Source: Mermis nigrescens (Eukaryota > Nematoda > Enoplea > Mermithida > Mermithidae). From it: a stretch of DNA of 64,000 nucleotides. This document shows positions 21,347 to 32,639 of this stretch, one piece after another (positions within the stretch are counted from its first letter, which is position 1; each line of letters starts with the position of its first letter). The position numbers and the translations under genes were made by a program. The DNA lies in assembly GCA_036768485.1 (NCBI GenBank), contig JAVLUZ010000271.1, forward strand, positions 3,516,309 through 3,580,308, given 5' to 3'. The notes beneath the pieces are model-generated. The model searched no databases. It was not told where the DNA came from and saw only the letters and a list, made by a program, of their open reading frames with translations.

Positions 21347-23937
21347 TAGTGATCGACCGGGGCCCCGGCCCCGGCCCCGGCCCCGGCAATCCCCGGCCAT
21401 TTTTGAGCATCCCCCGGCCGGGGCAAGGTCAAAAAATGGCCGGGACCGGGGAAAAATTTAGTGTAATTCGTATTTTGTACAGTCTGTGATACTGGCACTT
21501 ATTTATCAATGAGCAAGTATTAATTTTGATAAGTGTACTGATTAGACCATATGTATACTTACTTAATCTTTTACTGAAAAATGTTCAGGAAAATCTGCAT
21601 GTTTTCGATTCCTCCACTTAACTTATTTAAACTAAATGCTACTTTTAATTCATTCATTCATAGCTATGGCTAAAAGATTTAGAATTGAAAAATACGTTCT
21701 ATTTCTAGTTGGAAATTGTGCGTTATCAACAAACTATTTTTACAAAAAACACTTACATCTTATTTAATGGGATCCACGATCTTTAAAACGCGTTTCTTGT
21801 GTGATAGTTATATACTAGGACGGAGGTTAATTATAGGCGAATGTAAACTACGCTGCAGAATTGCGTCCGATCCGATAAACTAAATATGTCTCAAATAATT
21901 TCCTAAGGTCATGAGTTGAGGGAGGGATGAAATCACAAATTGGAGGACTAGAAAATTAAGTGGTGGACTATTATTAGCCGACTCTATTTTGTTGTACGAG
22001 CTTCTTGTGCTTGTACAAAGATCTGCGAAGAGGTCTTTGTATGAGCTAACAAATTTTTGTAGCTATATTATATAAATATTTTTTGAACATACACATTTTT
22101 GCATACTGTCAGTATGTGACAGTGTTTTTTGTACAATGTACCTTTGTATATACATGAACAAAGATGGTACCCAAAAGCCTTTGTACATGTTGTACACACA
22201 AATTTTTGGTTACTATAATATGGTACAGTAGCGATTTTAGTGTGGTAAAACAGGGTATTTTGACTTTTGATTGTATATTTTAGCTAATTTCTGGGTTTCT
22301 AACGCCAAAAATTACTAAAATTGTCTCAAAACGGCGCAAAGCGCCTGAAAATTTGACATTTTTCCATTCTAAATACAAATTTTGCCATTTTAAAGATATA
22401 TAGGACAGACAAGCTTTCATATCGGAGCGGAGCGCCGAAAATTTTTGGAATTTTACACCTTTTTACAGTTTTTATATTCCCAAAAATCTTTGTACATGTA
22501 CAAAGATAGTCCTGAAAAGTCTTTGTACATTGGGAAAAATCTTTGGCGAATACAAGAAAACACTGTTTTGCACATGCAAATTTTTGTATACTTTAATATG
22601 GCACAGTAACGATTTCAGTGTGGTAGAACATAGTTTTTCGACCTTTGATAGTGTATTTGGCTATTTTTTGGGTTTCTGAATATTTGACATTTTTCCATTT
22701 TTCCATTCTAAGCGCAGTGTTACTTATTACAAGATTTAATTCGCATATTACAATTTTTGTAATATTTCTGATTTTGTAGTACAAGTTGTTTTAGCTTTCT
22801 CAGTCGAGTTTTATGTGTGAATTCAATCCATAAAAATTTCGGCACTTCGCGCCAAACTAATATTATCAACTAAATTCAGGCCGAATAATCACATATAGAA
22901 GCACGGTTTTTTTGTATTCGACATAGATTTTAGCTGATGTACAAAGACATTTCAGGACCATCTTTGTACATGTACAAAGATTTTTGAAGAAAAAAACTGT
23001 AAAAAGGTGTAGAATTCCTATTTGCAAATTCTACCATTATAAAGATTTTCAGGGAGGTAAGCGGCTGCAAAAATGGAGCCACGCACCCTTTCCCCTGAAA
23101 ATGGCCGAGAAATATACAAGTGACAGGGGGTTAGGGCCATCCCCCATCCACGCTTTGAGGCCCCGAACTTCCTTGAAAGTCAGAAAATATTTGATCACTC
23201 TCCCCCATTTTTTGGCGAAAACCTGCGCTTTTTTGGCTATTTTTATATGTTTTTACCATTTTTTATTTAGTTGCTAACCCCCTCCTTCTAAAATGGCGAG
23301 GGACCCCTATCCTAGATTTCCAGCCGTTGCATGTATATATACTGAGGGACCCTCATAAAATTTTAAGGGATTACATGTAAGTTTTATTGTGATAGTTTCT
23401 CTATTTATTCTAGCTCACATTCTAAAATAATGTATCACTTCGTGAAATTCTAATAGATAGGTACACTTTTGCCATACTAAAAAATTGGGTTAAAAAAATT
23501 CAAAAGGTTTTCACCAAAAATCGTCTGACGGTGACTTGTGTCTTGGACCCTGAGGGGGTAATACCCCTCCCCATTATGGGAATGTGTGATGTCTCATTTA
23601 TTACATACAATACCTATTGCATCCAATCGCTACAGCAGCAGTAGCAGTAGCGAAGATTCAAATGATATAGAGTGTGCTAAAAGTAGCAACATAGACTTTA
23701 TTGATGATTCAGACAATGAAACACTGGACTAAATTTGTTTCTTGTGACATAAATAGTAATAAAACTTGATATGAAAAGGCGCACCTAACTTTGTGCTTGC
23801 CATTTACTACTGAATGGAGCAGTCGCTCATTAATTCTCTTCCTGCCCACCCCAAGTATGTGTCATGCAATAATATTTTCCTTGTCTGACCCCGGCCAGCC
23901 CCGGCCCGGCCAAAAAAGTCGCCCCGGTCGATCACTA
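21347..23937 (+). mobile_element. CCGGCC-rich hAT element (family B, copy 1)
   Basis: Ends TAGTGATCGACCGGGGC and GCCCCGGTCGATCACTA, 17-bp perfect inverted repeats that fit the hAT terminal pattern YARNG. CTTGTTAG is duplicated exactly at 21339-21346 and 23938-23945. Just inside both ends are GGCCCC/CCGGCC arrays. The 2.6-kb interior is AT-rich and has several CTTTGTACATGTACAAAG palindromes (for example 22488-22505), a family H-like block at 23065-23345, and a conserved open-frame tail at 23626-23732. Confidence 0.9.
23626..23732 (+). pseudogene. Conserved acidic C-terminal tail of a lost element-encoded protein
   Basis: Reads NRYSSSSSSEDSNDIEC, then DFIDDSDNETLD and a stop. The same frame and stop occur in copy 2 (34853-34962) and copy 3 (minus strand, about 63152-63255), with only scattered changes. 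No upstream domain is recognisable. It is probably the 3' end of the ancestral transposase or accessory gene, the rest having been replaced. Confidence 0.45.
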
Positions 23938-24222
23938 CTTGTTAGTAATGTTTAAGCCGCGCTGCGCCAATTGCAGCATTTTTATCGACAATCTGGTCGT
24001 AGGACTTCACTACGATTGAAAATCCTTACCTTCTGCACGGATTTGGTTAGTTTTTGTAATGCAAAAATGCGTTTTAGAGAAGCTAAAATTTCAAAATTTT
24101 CCGGCGCTTCGCGCCATTTGATAGACTATAGTTTTAATTGTTAAAAGCAACTTCAGAATTGGCTAAAATGCTGTATTGAAGGAAGGAAATTCGAGTTTTA
24201 ACAGAAATAACGTATCCTGATC

Positions 24223-26472
24223 CAGTGATCGGACCGAGGCCTCGGCCTCGGCCTCGACCTCGGCAAGCCTCGGCGTTTTTGGAGCCTCGGCCTCGGCCCC
24301 GAGGGCGAAGCTGAAAAAGTGCTGAGGCGCCGAGGGCTAAAATCAAATTTGAATAAGTTTAATATATCCGTTGAATATTAACTATTTAGAATGCATCTGC
24401 AGTACACAGGCTATTGTTTACCTATAGACTTTTCTTATGGTTTTAGTCGCATACCCAGTTACACCAAGTTACATACGGCAAAGTGCCAAATTATTATTCA
24501 TGTGATGACTAAGTTTTAATTCTCATGCTCGCTACATGGATCGGAAACACATATTACCAAAGGGGGAGGGGAGGGTTATTACCCTCCTCTCAGGGTACAA
24601 GACTCAAGTCACTGTCAGACGATTTTTGGTTAAAACCTTTTGAATATTTTTTGAACTTAATTTTTACTATGGCAAAAGTGCAGCTAACTATTAGAATTTC
24701 ACGAAGTGATACAGTATTTTTGAATGTAAGCAAGAGTGAATAGACAAACTGTCACTATAAAACATGCATGCAACAGCTCAAAATTTTCGGGAGGGGCTCC
24801 TCGGCATATATGAAACGGCTTGAAATTTCGGTTAGGGGTCCCTGGCTATTTTTAGAAGGAGGGGGGATTAGCGACTCTAATTTTATGTCAAAAATGGCAA
24901 AAGCACTAAAAATAGCCAACAAAGCGCAAATTTTCGCCAAAAATGGGGAGAATGGGCCAACATTTTCTGACGTTGGGGGGAAGGGTGTGGGGGGACGTCC
25001 AACCCTGGGTGGATGGGGAATTCCCTAAACCCCCTGTTACATGTATGGTTTACGGCCATTTTTATGGGAGAGGGGGTAAATGATCAAGAATTTTCGGCCG
25101 AAAATCGCAAAAACGCACCTAAAAATGGCCAATAAATGCAGGTTTTGCCAAAAATCGATTTCGGCTCATGCATTTTTTGGAGCCATTTTTATACAATGTT
25201 AAAATACTTTCTTGGACAAAGTGATCTTAATTATATCGTTTTTCAGTATATTATAGGAAATTTCAAAAAATTTTGGCGCTTCACGCCGAACTAATATTAT
25301 CAACTAAATTCAAGCGAATTATCACATTTAGGGCCACGGTTTTTTGTATTTGGCAAAGATTTTTCATAATGTGCAGAATCTTTTCAGGACCGTCTTTGTA
25401 CATGCACAAAGATTTTTGGAGAGACAAAAGCTGTAAAAAGGTGTTAAATTCCCGAAAATTTTTGGCGTATCAGTAATTGTCTGTCCTATATATCTTTAAA
25501 ATAGTAGAATTTGCATTTAGAATGGAAAAATATCAAATATTCAGAAAACCAGGAATTAGCTAAGATACACTACCAAAGGTCGAAAAACCTTGTTATACCA
25601 CACTAAATCGCTACTGTACCATACTATAATAGTACACAAAAATTTGCATGTACAAAATGTTCAAAGACTTTTGGATACCATCTTTGTACACGTAAAAAGG
25701 TATCTTGCACAAAAAAAAACACTGTTTAGGACTGCATGTTGGTTGCAGGTCACACACTGGCAGTATGTAAAAATGTGTATGTTTAAAAATGTATTTGTTT
25801 AAAATATCTACAAAAATTTGTTCGCTCATACAAAGACACTACTTAATTTACTGGTCCCCCTTTTTGGGATTTCACCCTTCCATCAACTCTGGATCTTGGG
25901 AAACTATGATCGGAAAGTAGAGTGCAGTTTCCGTCATATTACCTGCCACACCAGAATTGGATGACCGAAAAAGCGTGTTTAAACATGCTATACTACAAAA
26001 GCGAGCACAACAATGGCTACAGTTCTGTCTTTACTTAGCTTATTTCGTTTGTTCGTTTATTTCTTCGACACTGTTTTCTTATTTATAGTAATAAAAGTTT
26101 TTAAGTGCTTCTTCAGCCATATTTTTTATCAACTTTTCCTAGTCTTCATCAACGGCAAGTTGTTAAATTAAGTATGCTTTCATGCTGCTGACTCTATTCA
26201 ATAAATCCTTCACACATTTAATCTACTATTATTGTAAATAAAAATGAATTGTTTGACATTCGATAAAGTGTTTAATATCACGATTATTCTCTAGCTCATG
26301 TGCATACAAAATATTCTAAGAGTACTATTCATGGGTATAGGTATATAAGCTTGACCCTCGGCATTACCCTCGGCCTCGGCCTCGACCTCGGCCTCGGCCG
26401 AGGCAAGGATTTAAGTCGCCTCGGCCTCGGCCGAGGCCGAGGGTCCAAAAAGTACCCTCGGTCCGATCACTG
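24223..26472 (-). mobile_element. CGAGGC-rich hAT element (family C)
   Basis: Ends CAGTGATCGGACCGAGG and CCTCGGTCCGATCACTG are perfect inverted repeats of the hAT type. TCCTGATC is duplicated exactly at 24215-24222 and 26473-26480. GGCCTC/GAGGCC hexamer arrays lie inside both ends. The interior shares CTTTGTACATG-type repeats and a family H-like block (24772-25050) with family B, in reversed orientation. No complete transposase frame. Confidence 0.9.
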
Positions 26473-28114
26473 TCCTGATCGTGATATTTCTTATAAAGTG
26501 CTAAATTGTTGCACAAAAATTGCATCAAACACTGCTATTGCATGTGTACATAGGATTTTATATTTAAAAAACACTGATTTTCAACCCAGGCGCTCTTTTT
26601 TTAATGTTTTTAAACCTCCAAAAAAGGTGGAAAAAGGTCGAAAAAAGTGGAAAAAAATTTGGAGTCTGGTCTATAATGTCAACCAAATCGCTGGGAAAAA
26701 AACGGTGGTTGCTTTCAGTTTCAGATTTTTTCGAATCTGCAACGATTTGGCAAACGGTGGCTAGAATTTGGAATACATTGCCTTAATGTATTGTTGACTG
26801 CAGAAATTTTAATTAGTTCAGGGTTATGGTTTCAAAGCTTAATTTATTAGAATTTCTTAAGGGGCGTAAAGTGCACTGCCTGTACGCCTTGGCTTTACTT
26901 ACCAATACACTTTACTTTTTTGCATTTATTTGACAAGTTTCGCTAATTTTTGTTTATTTAGCTCATCAATTCCACCTGATTTTATTTTTTGTGTATATTA
27001 GTAACCACATGTCATGCATTAGGTCTTATAGAACGTATAAAATTGAATTCTCCCATGTTGTTCTCATATGCTTCCATCTGCGTGCGCATTTCACATTGGG
27101 TACGTAAACTGTAATATTTAAAGTAACTCAGCCAGTAAATATTATTATTATTATGGCCTCTAAAAAAACTAAGGTAATTGTAGCCTAAAAAACCACTTGT
27201 AACCTAAAAAACCAGTACCGTTATAAAACTTAGTAGGAATGTGCCTCCTAGAGACCTCTACGTGTTGTCCAACCCTTATTTTCTCAAAAGGATAGGATCA
27301 CCCTCCAAAAAGTGGAAAAAGTTCGATTTTGACCTAAAAAACCAGTTTAACCTAAAAAACACCTATGCTAAGTACATTTAGCATTATTTTCTTGTAGGGA
27401 ACGTTGAAGTGACTAGGCTAGAGTTGTTTCTGCAAGTTGAACAATGTATTTGTAAAAATAAGAGGATTATTAACAAAAATCAAACAAAAATATTGATTTT
27501 TTGTAAGTTTGATTAAATGGAAGAAAATACAGGAAAAAATTGATTTTTTTTTCAAAAAGTCCAATAAAGTAATGTTCACTGCAAGCTATGAACATCACAT
27601 CACACGGATTTCCAAGGTTAGTTTTTTAGGTTACATGGTTTTTAGTTCTCAATTGGATTTGCTGGTTTTTTTGTATTTTTCACTTTTGATTGAATTCGTT
27701 TTCAAGACAAAAGGGATTTATGAAATTGGTTCATTATCGATAAGATAGGGCTCTGACTGGAAATTGCTCTGATTACAAAATGCGTTCAAAGTGGTAGATA
27801 TTTACCTGCAGTAGTTGATTTGAATAAATTTTAGCCGCTTTCTTATTTATCAACTGTATACATCATTTGTCCGGAATTTACTGTGCTTTTGACCGGTTTT
27901 GTCCGGTTTTAAATGTTGGTTTGTCCGGTTGGTCTTTTTAGAGTTGGCAACACTGGTTGGGGGTTTTCTGCCCATTTTGGTGACTTTTAGAGGCCGTTGA
28001 AGGTTTTTTAGCGATTCAGGTTTTTTCGCGCCTATGCTTGACCATTGGTTGGGGTTTTTTTCTCAGTTTGAGATTAAAATTGGTTTTTTTTGGCAAGAGC
28101 ACTTGGCAACCCTG

Positions 28115-28539
28115 GCCGCACGAGTGGGACACGGATTCTTCTCACCGTTTTTGTTTTTTCAAAAAAATTAGGTGGAAAAAATTTCGGGCTTGCTTCACAT
28201 TGTGGTAAACTTTGTAATGCAATAATGTGTTCTAGATTTTCTAATCTCCCCCATAATCGCGATTTTCCAAAAATTTTGGGTTCTGTTTCAAGTGTTTTTA
28301 GCTGGAGTAAGTCAAGAAAAATAGTACTTTCAGAATACTATACAATAAACTTCAAAAGAGCGGATTTTTTTGCTCAGTACTTAGAACATGTTGAAAGAAG
28401 GCGCGGAAAAAAATTTCATCCGTCTATGATCAATATTACAAAAGCTATGTGTTTCGTTAATTAGCCTCTTCTCGACCTAAGCATTTGAAGATTCAAACAG
28501 CGGAATGCAGAATCACATGTAGATACACAATTTACGTCC
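28115..28539. other. Unassigned, with homology to 20930-21300
   Basis: 'ttttgttttttcaaaaaaattaggtgg' and 'tttgtaatgcaataatg' resemble the repeat at 20930-21300. A 124-codon frame at 28090-28464 has no recognisable domain. Not treated as a gene. Confidence 0.4.
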
Positions 28540-28735
28540 GACCTAAGCGTCTATATATCGACCTAAGCATCTATACATCGACCTAAGCATCTATACATCG
28601 ATCTAAGCATCTGTACATCGACCTAAGCATCTATACATCGACCTAACAATATATACATTGATCTAAGCATCTATACATCGACCTAAGCATCTATACATTG
28701 ACCTGAGCGGGGCAACCTCGACCTAAGCAGCTTTG
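28540..28735 (+). repeat. Minisatellite, about 21-bp unit, nine copies
   Basis: Tandem copies of CGACCTAAGCATCTATACAT with one-base variants from 'cgacctaagcgtctatatat' to 'cctgagcggggcaacc'. The flank 'cctaagcgg' is also found at 12800. Confidence 0.85.
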
Positions 28736-29657
28736 AACACCTTTTCAGATATACTAAGCCTAAGCCTTAGTATAATAGAAGCAAAAACTTAGATTTTTGT
28801 AAAACCGAAGAAACATGCAAGAAATATGAAAATTTTTCAAAGTTTTTTCAAAATTTCAAACAGCTTTCCGCGTCTTTTTCTTTTTCTCCTTTATTGCAAT
28901 GCTTCCTTCCGTAATTTCAGCCCAGATTATTTATTTCTGACAAATGTGGATATATATAAGTCCTTGGATCGAGCTGTTTAACCGTCTCAACACTCAAATC
29001 GTGATTTGCCCGCAACTTTGCAAGTATGGCTTAGATTTTCACCAAATTTTTTTTCGCGCTTCAATTTATCATGTTCTACCAGTTTGGCGAAAAATTTTGG
29101 CGTTCCGTATTCGTTTTGCTCCTTTTGTAAAAGTGCCAAATTCTTAACTTTAGCCTCTTTAGCTATATCTGCCTTCTCAAAAGTATCGGATTTTTAGTAA
29201 CGGCTTGATACTTAGGGTAAGAAGGGGTCCCTGGAAATTTTCAAGGCGTTGGGGGCAAATGTCCTTCATTTTTGGCCAAAAATGCCAAAAAAACACATAA
29301 AAATGGCCAAAATGTAATTTTTTTCTCCAAAAATCGGGAGAAAGGTTAAAAATTTTCTGACTTTGAGGTGTTAAGAGGGACGTCCGATTTTGGGTGGGGT
29401 ATCGACCAGAGCTGCTGATACATGTATGAACTATACTAATTTTTTGACTGTATTTTTGTTCCATCTACTCGATTTTTTTGTATTTTTTTGAAATTTGTTA
29501 TATTTTTTTACCTTTTAGAAGGATAGAATTTCGAGAGAAACACCGAAAGTGTTTTTTTGACGCGTGCCCTTCATTTCTGAGCACGAAAATGGCACTTTAG
29601 AAAAAGTTTTTGGTTTCATACTTAGAATTTTCGGTATTCGTGTAGCAGGTTCACATA
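28736..29657 (-). repeat. Mostly unassigned; family H copy at 29218-29430
   Basis: 29218-29430 is a family H repeat in reverse (GGGGTCCCTGGAAATTTTCA, then 'aaaatggccaaaa', ending near ACATGTATG). 29437-29610 is a family M-like fragment ('ttttttgacgcgtgccc'). No gene. Confidence 0.5.
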
Positions 29658-31857
29658 CGGGTAATAATTATTTGTAGTCAACTGCAGGTAATATAGCACT
29701 ATGTTAAATTATATGCAGTCAAAAACCAGCGGCCTAGACTGCAGGTAATATAGCACACAACGTAAAATTATATGCAGTCAAAAACCAGCGGCCTAGACTG
29801 CAGGCAATATAGCACACGACACCATGTGAAATTATATGCAGTCATAACCCAGCGGCTTAGACTGCAGGTATAATAGCACACAATGTGATATTATATGCAG
29901 TCAAGTTGAATGCTTATTGATATGGGAATCTGGCGCTTTGCTCGCATTTTAACCTTTAGTAGATGGTTTTAGAAGGCACTTTTATGTGAGATGGTCTGGC
30001 AGATTTGCTTCCTCAATAGGGAGTTTTTCGCGCTGCATAGGTAGCAGCCTCAATAGCTGCCCAGTCATACATTAGCGTATTTTGATGGGCCAGCGTAAGC
30101 TCTGGTCCTGCATGATAGATAGTGAGCAGCTGTTGCTGTTCTTGTCCTCATTCTGGGGAATTGTTTTATTTTAGTGGAAATAAAATGCTTCAAAGTTTAT
30201 TCAACAATGTGAAACAAGGAATCCCGAAAAGTATTTGGGAATGTTTTGGATTAGTCTCGGAAGCGGTGGATGACTGTGACTGAGTGGGGTTACCAATGTC
30301 TTAGGCTGAGGCTTAGTTATGTGCATTCACATTGATGCCAGCACATGGGCTAAGTCTGGGATAAATGGAGCGAAAATTGCAAAGCGAGCGGAGCAATTTT
30401 CGCTCCATTTATGCCTAAGGCTTAGCCCATGTCTGGCACCAATCTGAATCCGCAAGCAATTGCTGTTGCCACACACCATTTTTCGAGTATCATACATATG
30501 TATCTGCTGCAGGCCCGTATCCAGGGGGCGGGGGGCCTGCCCCCTTCCCGGAATGGGAAAAATTTTTTGTTTTTCCTAAGGGTCCGCCAAAGGGAAAAAT
30601 GAAAAATTGGCGAAGTGGGTCTGAAACACCGCCAAAACAGGTTTGTAGCGTACTTTTGAGCTAGTAAACTCAAAATTTTCCGGCGCTTCGCGCCGGATTT
30701 ATTGTTTATATAAGGTTTTGTCTTATAAACAGCTGAAAATCACTCAAATTTGAGTTAGACATAGAGAGTATGTCAATTTTTTTTCTAACGCTTTGCGCCG
30801 GATTCATCGTTTAGCTATAGTTTTTGCCTTCTAGCTCACTCAAAACAGCTCAAATTTGAGGTTTGACATAGGAAACATACTTTTCCGGCGCTTCGCGCCG
30901 TATTTATTGTTTATATAGGTTTTTTGTCCTCTGACCCGCTCAAAACCGCTCAAATTTGAACTTGACATGCAGAATATGTCAATTTTTTCGGCCCTTGGCG
31001 CCGAATTATTCGTTATCCGTATTGTTTTTCTCTGTAAAGCATAATGATTAAGTATAAAGGCAAGAGCTAACAAATAATTCGTCAATTAAGTGATGAGAAA
31101 TCAGCTTAAATCATAAATTTGCTGTATTTCAATATGATATAAAGTGAAAATTTTTTAATTTTTTTTGTTGAAATTTTTCTTCACCGTCGTATAGAGCTCG
31201 CCGAGATACGTTCAAAACTGTCTTTATTTTCGCCTATCTCCTAATGGTTCTTGAGATATCTGGCCTCAAAAATTTTCGGACCCCCCCCCGAAATAAAATC
31301 CTGGATACGGGCCTGATCTGGTGTATAATTTTATTTTCACTAAAGTAAAAGAATTCCCCAGAATGGGGACAAGAACAGCAACAGCTACACAATATCTATC
31401 ATGCAGGAACAGAGCTTACGCTGGCTCATCAAAATGCGATAATGGGTGGATGGGCAGCTATTGAAGCTGCTACCCATGCAGTGCAAAAAATTCCCTATTG
31501 AGGAAGCAAATCTGCTAGACCATCTCAAATGAAAGTGCCTTCTAAAACCATCTACTACAGGTCAAAATGCGAGTGAAGCGCCAGCTTCCCATATCAATAA
31601 ACATTGAACTTGACTCATATAATATCACATTGTGTGCTATATTACCTGCAGTCTAGGCCGCTGGTTTTTGACTGCATATAATTTTACATGATGTGCTATA
31701 TTGCCTGCAGTCTAGGTCACAGGTTTTTGACAGCATATAATTTTACGTTGTGTGCTATATTACCTGCAGTCTAGGCCGCTGGTTTTTGACTGTATACAAT
31801 TTTACATTGTGTGCTATATTAATTGCAGTTGACTGCAAATAATTACTGCCTTGCCTG
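29658..31857. mobile_element. Foldback element with 62-bp subterminal tandem repeats
   Basis: Two inverted arms of about 530 bp (29658 to about 30190, and 31325 to 31857). Each outer part has four tandem copies of a unit of about 62 bp (TGCAGGTAATATAGCACACA through 'atatgcagtcaaaaaccagcgg' less two bases). ACATA flanks both sides. The repeat at 13050-13090 shows the empty site. A CAGGCCCGTATCC element is inserted at the centre. No transposase is visible. Confidence 0.8.
30510..31315. mobile_element. CAGGCCCGTATCC-ended hAT-like element (family G, copy 1)
   Basis: Ends CAGGCCCGTATCCAGG and CCTGGATACGGGCCTG, perfect inverted repeats. Flanks ATCTGCTG and ATCTGGTG (7/8). The interior holds four spaced copies of 'ctcaaatttgag' blocks, each next to a GGCGC...GCGCC hairpin. 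Same family as 44082-44884, inverted. Confidence 0.85.
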
Positions 31858-32240
31858 ACATATGTATTATGATAGTCATATTGTAAAGGCGTATGTATGC
31901 ACTTTGTAGCACTTGATGAAGCGGAAAAAAGTCGCTACCAACCAGATTCAAAACTCAGACCTCTTGCTTCAAAGCCCAGAACCTTAACCCATTGACTAAC
32001 GCTTCATTTTGATGAAGAACGCAAGGTATTTGTAATGTCTTGCATTGGTTTACCTGCTTATTAGGCTTAAGCTCAGCATCATGGACTGACCAAAATGTTA
32101 ATGGCAGCGTTTTAAATGAGCCTGAATAATGGGATGCGACGAGTGGAGCGAGCAAAGCGAGCGACTCGAGTTGTATCCCGTTACTTAGGCTTATTTTAAA
32201 TGCTGGCACCAATATTTTGTTAGTCACATGGATCTATAGA
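31858..32240 (-). repeat. tRNA-derived SINE-like repeat, uninterrupted copy
   Basis: On the minus strand, about 31935-32010 is tRNA-like: TTAGTCAATGGGTTAAGG (D-arm/A-box), GGGCTTTGAAGCAAGAGG, then GTTTTGAATCTGG (B-box-like). 32130-32240 adds a GAGCGAGC hairpin segment. It gives the uninterrupted reference for the copy at 13042-15043. Confidence 0.6.
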
Positions 32241-32469
32241 AACAATTCGAGCACTGCCTCATTTGTTTTTGACTTGACTCATTTTGAACCACCTAGGTGG
32301 CAGCTTACACCGTATACTATTTTCTGTAAACGTAACGTGGCTATCTCAATGCATATGTGAAATCAGCTACACCAATGCCAAATTTCCGGTAATTATGCAG
32401 TTTATTGCACATCGAATTTTTCCATCTTTTTAACCTTAGGGTATATACCGAGCTTTTTCTGAAAGAGAA

Positions 32470-32550
32470 ATACCTCGTAGCTGCCCGGTTTCGATCCTTC
32501 GACCTCTTGCTCTCCAGCACAACGCGTTAACCACTCGGGTAGCGCCAACT
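32470..32550 (-). ncRNA. tRNA-like (SINE head or tRNA pseudogene)
   Basis: The minus strand reads GGCGCTACCCGAGTGGTTAA, then CGCGTTGTGCTGGAGAGCAA and GGATCGAAACC. The D-arm is good and the B-box has one mismatch, but the anticodon stem pairs poorly and the acceptor stem does not close. It is therefore called tRNA-derived and not a functional tRNA gene. Confidence 0.5.
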
Positions 32551-32639
32551 GATTCTGAGAGTTGCTAACAATCTTATGAGCCAACCATGTATTTTTTCCG
32601 CATCTCAAAAACAATATAAAATGGCTAGAAACGGAGGGC

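Larger units (their letters stand above)
19894..27955. mobile_element. hAT-like element with TTGTCCGG repeats (level 2)
   Basis: CAGGGTTGCCAACTTGTCCGG at the left (given here minus its last base as CAGGGTTGCCAACTTGTCCG) and AGAGTTGGCAACACTG at the right. Flanks are GTTGGGGT and GTTGGGGG (7/8). Both ends carry short repeats of TGTCCGGTTTT. Its own sequence, after removing the nested insertions, is about 2.6-3.2 kb. No transposase was recognised. The stretch 26481-27860 holds no gene; 26880-27500 is AT-rich with 'cctaaaaaacc' repeats. Confidence 0.6.
19864..28114. mobile_element. Outermost hAT-like element of a nested stack (level 1)
   Basis: The left end is CAGTGTTGCTCTGCCAAG and the right end is CACTTGGCAACCCTG, an inverted pair. 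Flanks are GTCGCACT (19856-19863) and GCCGCACG (28115-28122), 6 of 8 matching, so the pairing is plausible rather than proven. Only about 30 bp at the left and 160 bp at the right belong to this level; the rest is the next insertion. The right part contains 'ggttttttttggcaag'-type sequence. Confidence 0.5.

Noticed and set aside
26300..26764. 154-codon frame with Gly/Leu/Arg repeats
   Set aside because: Begins in the GGCCTC array at the end of family C and runs into unrelated flank; no domain.
26880..27380. Possible telomere- or satellite-like 'cctaaaaaacc' repeats
   Set aside because: Too few and too irregularly spaced to be a tandem array.
28540..28735. CRISPR-like array
   Set aside because: Units follow one another with no spacers; it is a minisatellite in an animal genome.
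32470..32550. True tRNA gene
   Set aside because: The anticodon and acceptor stems do not pair properly; better explained as a tRNA-derived repeat.
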